Below, one piece after another: positions 6,518 through 10,170 of a stretch of DNA of 10,170 bases. Positions within the stretch are counted from its first letter, which is position 1. Every line of letters starts with the position of its first letter. Location: positions 1 through 10,170 of the forward strand of contig JAUIEQ010000021.1 of assembly GCA_030429785.1 (NCBI GenBank), in the 5' to 3' direction. The DNA is from a bacterium. Its GTDB lineage: Bacteria > Patescibacteriota > Patescibacteriia > S139-126 > S139-133. Position numbers and translations under genes: made by a program. Under the pieces are notes generated by a model that ran no database searches, had not been told where the DNA came from, and saw only the letters and a program-made list of their open reading frames with translations.

Positions 6518-8014
6518 TTACTCAACTACAGCTCCTCCAAATGAGTTGGCAAGATTTTGAGCTGACAATGAGGCAATATCCACTTCTTTGCTTGTTTCTT
6601 TGCTGGTTTTGTTAAGCGTTACTGTTATAGGCTTAGTAGTTTTATAAAACTTTTGCATAACTTCAGTAATTGATTCAAGTTGAGTTGGTTTCTTAAGAAT
6701 TTCATAATGAAATGCATGACCGACAGTAATAACCATTGCCTTAGTCGTTTCTGAAATATCAGCAGTTTGTAGATACTGAGCGATTGCTGCATTTTTTTTT
6801 GCTATAGCTGCAAGCAACCCTTGTTTGTTTGATTTTGGCTGCTCTACTTCTGCCGGTGCAGACTGAGGCACTACTGGCTTTGATCGAGTAGCATCGGCTT
6901 GTACTACATCACCAGCTAATGGCGGTTGTTTTGAATTGTTACTCAGACATGTGATTACAGCAAGCTCTAGGGGTAACTGCGGTATAGCGGTGTGCGCCAA
7001 TTGAACCCGGTACTCAAGATTAACTGTTACATAGTATTTCAGTATGTCGACTGAAATTTTTTGGGCATCGTCACGCATACGCCCCCAATCATCGCTACTG
7101 ATGATAGTTATGTGTTGCGGCTCCTGACCAGCAGCAAGCAGCAATACACATCGAAGCAATTCAAGCCAATCATCAAAAAACAACTCCATAGAAATACCCT
7201 GCGCAACCATATCCTGAATCACAGCAAGGCTCTGCGCAAGATCTTGCTGCACAAACGCACTCCACAAGTTTACTAAGCTTTCTCGAGTTGATTGTGGAAG
7301 ATATGCTGCCGCGTCCTTTTCTGAAATACTTTTTGCACCAAGAGATAATAACTGTCCCAAAATACTTTCCGCATCACGCACCGACCCTCCGCTCATACGA
7401 ATAATGCTATGCAAAACAGGAGGTTCTATTGTCACACCCTCAGCTTTGCATAAATATTCTAGTCGTTGCAATAAATTATTTGTGTCAACTAATCTGAAAT
7501 CAAATTTTTGACATCGAGAGACAATTGTGTCTGGTAATTTATGCAACTCTGTTGTTGCTAATATAAAAATGACATACTCAGGAGGCTCTTCCAAAGTCTT
7601 CAGCAACGCATTAAACGCCTCTGTTGTCAGCATGTGCACTTCATCAATAATAAACACTTTGTACTTAGCTATATTGGGCGGGTACTTAATATGTTCGCGC
7701 AGGCTACGTATTTCATCAATTCGACGATTTGAAGCGCCATCAATCTCAACCAGGTCAAGTAATTTGTTTTGGTTGATCAACTGAGTTGTTTCAGCTGCTT
7801 CATCAGGTTCGCCAGTTTTTGGATCATGAGCATTAACTGCTTTTGCTAACAATCGAGCGGTTGTTGTTTTCCCCACACCACGAGGTCCGGTAAACAAATA
7901 GGCATGCGCAATACGATTGCGTCGTATCTGGTTTGTTAATGTAGTTGTGACATGTTCTTGACCAACAACATCATTAAACCGCTGCGGTCGGTGAGTTCGA
8001 TATAGAGTTGCCAT
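6518..8014 (-). CDS. dnaX: DNA polymerase III subunit gamma/tau, with a cysteine-free zinc module
   Basis: A 498-residue clamp-loader ATPase of the replisome. The AAA+ core shows Walker A GPRGVGKT (43-50), the IDGASN segment (91-96), Walker B with DEVH (124-127), sensor 1 ATTE (153-156), the SRC arginine-finger motif (166-168, Arg167) and sensor 2 GGSVRDA (209-215). A helical collar domain runs to about 355, a Pro/Gln-rich linker spans about 362-398, and a tau-like tail follows to 498. The four cysteines that bind zinc in most DnaX proteins are replaced by Ala62, Asp71, Ala74 and Thr77, at the normal 9-3-3 spacing. A run of nine A falls at codons 405-408. The gene stands alone: no ybaB or recR follows, as they often do. 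It has its own extended -10 promoter and a short leader without a clear ribosome binding site. Confidence 0.96.
   Translation of the reverse strand: MATLYRTHRPQRFNDVVGQEHVTTTLTNQIRRNRIAHAYLFTGPRGVGKTTTARLLAKAVNAHDPKTGEPDEAAETTQLINQNKLLDLVEIDGASNRRIDEIRSLREHIKYPPNIAKYKVFIIDEVHMLTTEAFNALLKTLEEPPEYVIFILATTELHKLPDTIVSRCQKFDFRLVDTNNLLQRLEYLCKAEGVTIEPPVLHSIIRMSGGSVRDAESILGQLLSLGAKSISEKDAAAYLPQSTRESLVNLWSAFVQQDLAQSLAVIQDMVAQGISMELFFDDWLELLRCVLLLAAGQEPQHITIISSDDWGRMRDDAQKISVDILKYYVTVNLEYRVQLAHTAIPQLPLELAVITCLSNNSKQPPLAGDVVQADATRSKPVVPQSAPAEVEQPKSNKQGLLAAIAKKNAAIAQYLQTADISETTKAMVITVGHAFHYEILKKPTQLESITEVMQKFYKTTKPITVTLNKTSKETSKEVDIASLSAQNLANSFGGAVVE
6792..6800 (-). promoter_or_regulatory. A9 homopolymer in dnaX: candidate frameshift or transcript-slippage site
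   Basis: On the coding strand, GCA AAA AAA AAT (codons 405-408) contains nine consecutive A just after the linker. One extra A in the mRNA, or a -1 ribosomal slip, leads to a TGA after 13 further codons, giving a gamma-like product of about 418 residues that keeps the whole AAA+ core and collar. Confidence 0.45.
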
Positions 8015-8023
8015 ATTCTGTCG

Positions 8024-8039
8024 TTAGATTAGAATCTAA
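8024..8039. promoter_or_regulatory. Operator-like palindrome at the dnaX transcription start
   Basis: TTAGATT and AATCTAA are perfect 7-bp inverted arms around a 2-bp centre. The element starts at the -10 box and covers the predicted +1 (about 8032), where a bound repressor would block transcription. No regulator is identified in the window. Confidence 0.4.
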
Positions 8040-8067
8040 TAATATCATTTCTGCAATAAGATTTCAA
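8039..8067 (-). promoter_or_regulatory. Extended -10 promoter of dnaX
   Basis: On the minus strand there is TTGAAA (8067-8062), a 17-bp spacer ending TGA, and TATTAT (8044-8039), with an extended -10 TG. The predicted leader is only about 17 nt. Confidence 0.72.
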
Positions 8068-8092
8068 AAAAACTCACATTTATCATGCAAGT
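8066..8092 (-). terminator. Probable intrinsic terminator after the 222-residue protein gene
   Basis: On the minus strand ACTTGCAT pairs with ATGTGAGT (six Watson-Crick and two G.U pairs) around the loop GATAA, followed by six T. The stem begins 26 nt after the stop codon at 8119. The T-tract overlaps the -35 box of dnaX. Confidence 0.55.
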
Positions 8093-8118
8093 TTTTGTAT
8101 CCAGGACACAGTATATGC

Positions 8119-8787
8119 TTATTCAATCTTAAAAATATCGTCTGTTTCATCAAAAAATGATTTGGGTTCAAGCATATCAACATCCTCAAGTGATGCTGGT
8201 TCTTCGTCAGTTGCTGATTCGTCAACAATCTCTTTTTGAATGCTTTCTCGAACCGGAAGCTGTTTGACTACATTTTCGACTGCAGCCCAGGTACACTCAC
8301 TACCAACCGGAACCAGCATGATCACTTCATCACCAACATCGCCCTTGTAGTATGTAACAGAAGCAGTGAGCAACTGATAACTTTTGCCATTAATCACTCC
8401 AAAGTATTGCCTGGTCTGATCATCAAATGCAAGTACGCCAACAAGTCGTTCGCGTTCCACTGGTCCAATTTGCTTGAATAAAAACGATCCGTCTGGTCTA
8501 ATGGTGAGCTTGAGCATATCCCCCTCAACTAGTTTTGACTTTGATGCATAGTTAGCTGGTACTGTGTACTGCTTACCATCCGGACCAACCATACCACTAC
8601 CATCAAAAACTCCCTCCACAACACGTTCATCACCAGTGTCATTCACACCACCTTCGATACGTGCTTTGTCATCAAGATTGGCTGTTTTGAGTCCCAACGA
8701 AACATCAACCATATGCATGGCTTTATTGAGTTCATTTTGCGCAGTGATTAACTGTGCTTTAAGTGCGTTTAGATCTGTTTTTGGCAT
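8119..8787 (-). CDS. Conserved CPR-type hypothetical protein (222 residues)
   Basis: A soluble, acidic protein with three parts. Residues about 1-30 form a helical, possibly coiled-coil segment (LNALKAQLITAQNELNKAM). Residues about 55-175 form a beta-rich core with the motifs EGVFDGSGMVGPDG, TVPANYASKSKLVEGD, FKQIGPVERE and TASVTYYKGD. The last 40 residues are strongly acidic and probably disordered. The core resembles, from memory, a hypothetical protein that recurs across Patescibacteria genomes and is sometimes mislabelled as ribosomal protein L7/L12; no L7/L12 signature is visible here. Its function is not known to me. The 'GPDG..Y.VPANYASKSKLVEGD' core looks like a small beta-barrel (OB- or SH3-like), and the acidic tail would suit a nucleic-acid or ribosome partner; both are inference. 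It has its own terminator and is followed by dnaX. No ribosome binding site precedes the ATG, so the leader is probably very short. Confidence 0.85.
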   Translation of the reverse strand: MPKTDLNALKAQLITAQNELNKAMHMVDVSLGLKTANLDDKARIEGGVNDTGDERVVEGVFDGSGMVGPDGKQYTVPANYASKSKLVEGDMLKLTIRPDGSFLFKQIGPVERERLVGVLAFDDQTRQYFGVINGKSYQLLTASVTYYKGDVGDEVIMLVPVGSECTWAAVENVVKQLPVRESIQKEIVDESATDEEPASLEDVDMLEPKSFFDETDDIFKIE

Positions 8788-8806
8788 ATTTTTGTTTTAA
8801 GTATTT

Positions 8807-8834
8807 TTTATACTATTAATTATTTTTTTGTTCA
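8807..8834 (-). promoter_or_regulatory. Possible promoter of the 222-residue protein gene
   Basis: On the minus strand there is TGAACA (8834-8829), a 16-bp A/T-only spacer apart from one G, and TATAAA (8812-8807). Transcription would start near 8800, only about 13 nt before the ATG at 8787, which agrees with the lack of a ribosome binding site. The region is so AT-rich that chance matches are easy. Confidence 0.35.
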
Positions 8835-8835
8835 T

Positions 8836-8916
8836 CTAAAAATGCTTGGCCTCTGTTGTTATTTCATTAGCTTCTGAAGAGATATTGTAGTTCGGTTTCT
8901 TTTCAAATGTTTCCAT
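8836..8916 (-). CDS. Possible 26-residue small protein between the coupling ATPase and the 222-residue protein
   Basis: ATG at 8914-8916 opens 26 codons ending in TAG. AAGG lies 7 nt upstream of the ATG, a reasonable ribosome binding site, and the ORF starts 37 nt after the ATPase stop. The peptide is hydrophilic, begins METFEKKPNY and ends TTEAKHF, with no signal or membrane segment. It may be a genuine small gene co-transcribed with the ATPase, or chance. The rest of the 166-bp gap (8788-8953) holds only AT-rich promoter-like sequence. Confidence 0.3.
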   Translation of the reverse strand: METFEKKPNYNISSEANEITTEAKHF

Positions 8917-8953
8917 AAAAGCGCCTTAATAATAACCTATGTCAAACTAGTCG

Positions 8954-10170
8954 TCAAAATGAACTTTCAACACCAGCTGAAGTTGGCTTTGTTGTTTCAC
9001 CAAGCTTAGTTCGCTCAAGTATTGATTGCGTCACTTCAGCTCGTGCTCTACCATATTTAAGACGTGACAATTCAATAATGGACTCAGCAAGTTGGTGATT
9101 ACCCGAATCAAGTGGGGCTGTTGTACCCATATTAAACGGACGCGAAGCAGTGTTGTTAATCAACAATTTAATATAGGCGGTGTATTTTTCAATATTAACC
9201 AAATCATTTTGATTAAATACTGGCTCAAATTCTTTTGCCAAAACTTCTGCATCTTCAACCCCAATACGAAACGTCGTAATAGTACCAGCATTACCCAAGA
9301 TTGCGTCTTTGATAGCCGTGTCATTGTTTTTGACTAGCTGCGACATGTATTGATGCGCAACAATGAGGTTGAGCTTGTATTTACGAGCTTCAGACAAAAT
9401 AGTTGCAATTGAATCAGTCACAAAATTCTGAAACTCATCAATGTACAAATAAAAATCTTTTCTATCCTCTTCCGGCATACTCGCTCGCCCGAGCGCTGCC
9501 ATTTGGAGTTTTGAAACCAAAATCAAACCAAGCAAATTGCTATTGACTTCACCTACTTTACCCTTAGAGAGATTGACAAGTAATATTTTTTGCTGGTCCA
9601 TAATTTCTCTAAAATTAAAACCTGATCGTGGTTGACCAATAATGTTTCGAACCATTTCATTTTCAATAAAACGACCAACCTTTGAAATCAAGTACCCAAG
9701 CATTTCACCTCGCTGACTTTCAGGAGTTTGCGCCATTTCTTTTTCCCAAAAAGCACGAACCATCGGATCTGTCACATATTTAAGATTATGTTCCATGAAT
9801 TTAGTGTCAGTAAAAATTCTTGGAATATCAGCCAGTGTACCCGGGTGGTCTGTATTTGCCATCAATGTCAGCATTGCGTTGCGCATATTGTGCTCAAACA
9901 TTGGACCAATCATATCAGGATTTGGTACAAGTTTATAAAAAATGGACACCATTTCTTGGGCGGCAAAATCCATTTCTTCTGGTGTGCGAGCTTCCAACAT
10001 ATTCAAACCAACTGGGCGTTCTATATCTGATGGATTAAATACAATAACATCCTCAGCTCTGTGCTTTGGAATATGTCGTAATATGTTCTCAACAAAATCT
10101 CCATGTGGATCATAACGTTTAGCTTGTGAATAGATATTGAAATATCGGTCAGGTTTCGGATCACTACCTA
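8954..10170 (-). CDS. VirD4/TraG-like coupling ATPase (FtsK/HerA superfamily), N-terminus beyond window
   Basis: 404 residues are visible and the frame is open through base 10170. The TTG at 10004-10006 is internal, not the start, because homology-like sequence continues upstream (DPHGDF at 20-25, IPKHRAEDVIVFNPSD at about 30-45). Other motifs are a KILLVNLSKG strand (194-203), Walker B FYLYIDEFQ with Asp244/Glu245, and EARKYKLNLIVAHQ (260-273), carrying the sensor glutamine. These are hallmarks of type IV coupling proteins that pump DNA or protein through a conjugation-like channel, and of related CPR ATPases. Walker A must lie past the right edge. The stop is TGA (8954-8956), the only TGA stop among the intact ends seen here. 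Residues 1-19 do not look like the usual hydrophobic strand before DPHGD. The call as a VirD4/TraG-type ATPase is firm; whether it serves conjugation, pili or another exporter cannot be decided here. Confidence 0.87.
   Translation of the reverse strand, partial: GSDPKPDRYFNIYSQAKRYDPHGDFVENILRHIPKHRAEDVIVFNPSDIERPVGLNMLEARTPEEMDFAAQEMVSIFYKLVPNPDMIGPMFEHNMRNAMLTLMANTDHPGTLADIPRIFTDTKFMEHNLKYVTDPMVRAFWEKEMAQTPESQRGEMLGYLISKVGRFIENEMVRNIIGQPRSGFNFREIMDQQKILLVNLSKGKVGEVNSNLLGLILVSKLQMAALGRASMPEEDRKDFYLYIDEFQNFVTDSIATILSEARKYKLNLIVAHQYMSQLVKNNDTAIKDAILGNAGTITTFRIGVEDAEVLAKEFEPVFNQNDLVNIEKYTAYIKLLINNTASRPFNMGTTAPLDSGNHQLAESIIELSRLKYGRARAEVTQSILERTKLGETTKPTSAGVESSF

Noticed and set aside
8801..8815. 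AGTAT-AAAAA-ATACT inverted repeat upstream of the 222-residue protein gene
   Set aside because: Five-base A/T-rich arms in a very AT-rich stretch are expected by chance.
8940..8945. TTGACA on the minus strand just after the ATPase stop
   Set aside because: No acceptable -10 lies 16-18 bp downstream, so it is not called a promoter.
8836..8956. Possible recoding of TGA as glycine (code 25), because the ATPase gene ends in TGA
   Set aside because: Reading through the TGA gives a short low-quality tail, no other gene contains an in-frame TGA, and the ATPase ends naturally. Code 11 fits.

Overview
The window reads as a chromosomal stretch of a Patescibacteria/CPR-type bacterium, at roughly 40% GC by eye. 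Four things point that way. A compact protein (8119-8787) resembles, from memory, a hypothetical protein that recurs in CPR genomes. A CAP-domain protein carries an N-terminal 'F...HEGN...P..LR' membrane-anchor module often seen on CPR envelope proteins. A VirD4/TraG-like ATPase lies at the right edge. A DUF11/DUF4215 surface protein sits beside its own sortase. Stops are TAA or TGA and reading frames look normal, so the code appears to be table 11. No tRNA, rRNA, CRISPR array or insertion sequence was seen.

Left part (1-5614, minus strand): envelope genes. A probable three-gene operon runs from a promoter near 5506 to a terminator at 1061-1081. It encodes a 1056-residue modular surface protein ending in an LPDTN sorting signal, a sortase with a complete His/Cys/Arg triad, and an 82-residue lipoprotein. 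Beyond the terminator, a CAP-domain protein with its own consensus promoter (991-1019) runs off the left edge. The layout suggests one secreted substrate, the enzyme that attaches it, and a small lipid-anchored partner.

Middle (5398-6450, plus strand): two small self-contained transcription units. One encodes an unrecognised 130-residue soluble protein and the other a 96-residue two-helix membrane protein vaguely like DUF2784. Each has an extended -10 promoter, a strong ribosome binding site and a terminator. The first fires divergently from the surface-protein operon, and its -35 box is about 24 bp from the operon's.

Right part (6518-10170, minus strand): dnaX, the 222-residue CPR-type protein, a possible 26-codon ORF, and the C-terminal 404 residues of the coupling-type ATPase. 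dnaX has lost all four zinc-binding cysteines while keeping their exact spacing. It also has a run of nine A where a gamma-form slippage site would be expected. Promoters and terminators are packed tightly: twice a -35 box overlaps the T-tract of the preceding terminator.

The observations most worth checking are the cysteine-free DnaX zinc module, the dnaX A9 run, the 62-bp exact repeat inside the surface protein, the wobble-stabilised hairpin over the sortase start codon, and the odd sequence before the DPHGD box of the ATPase.
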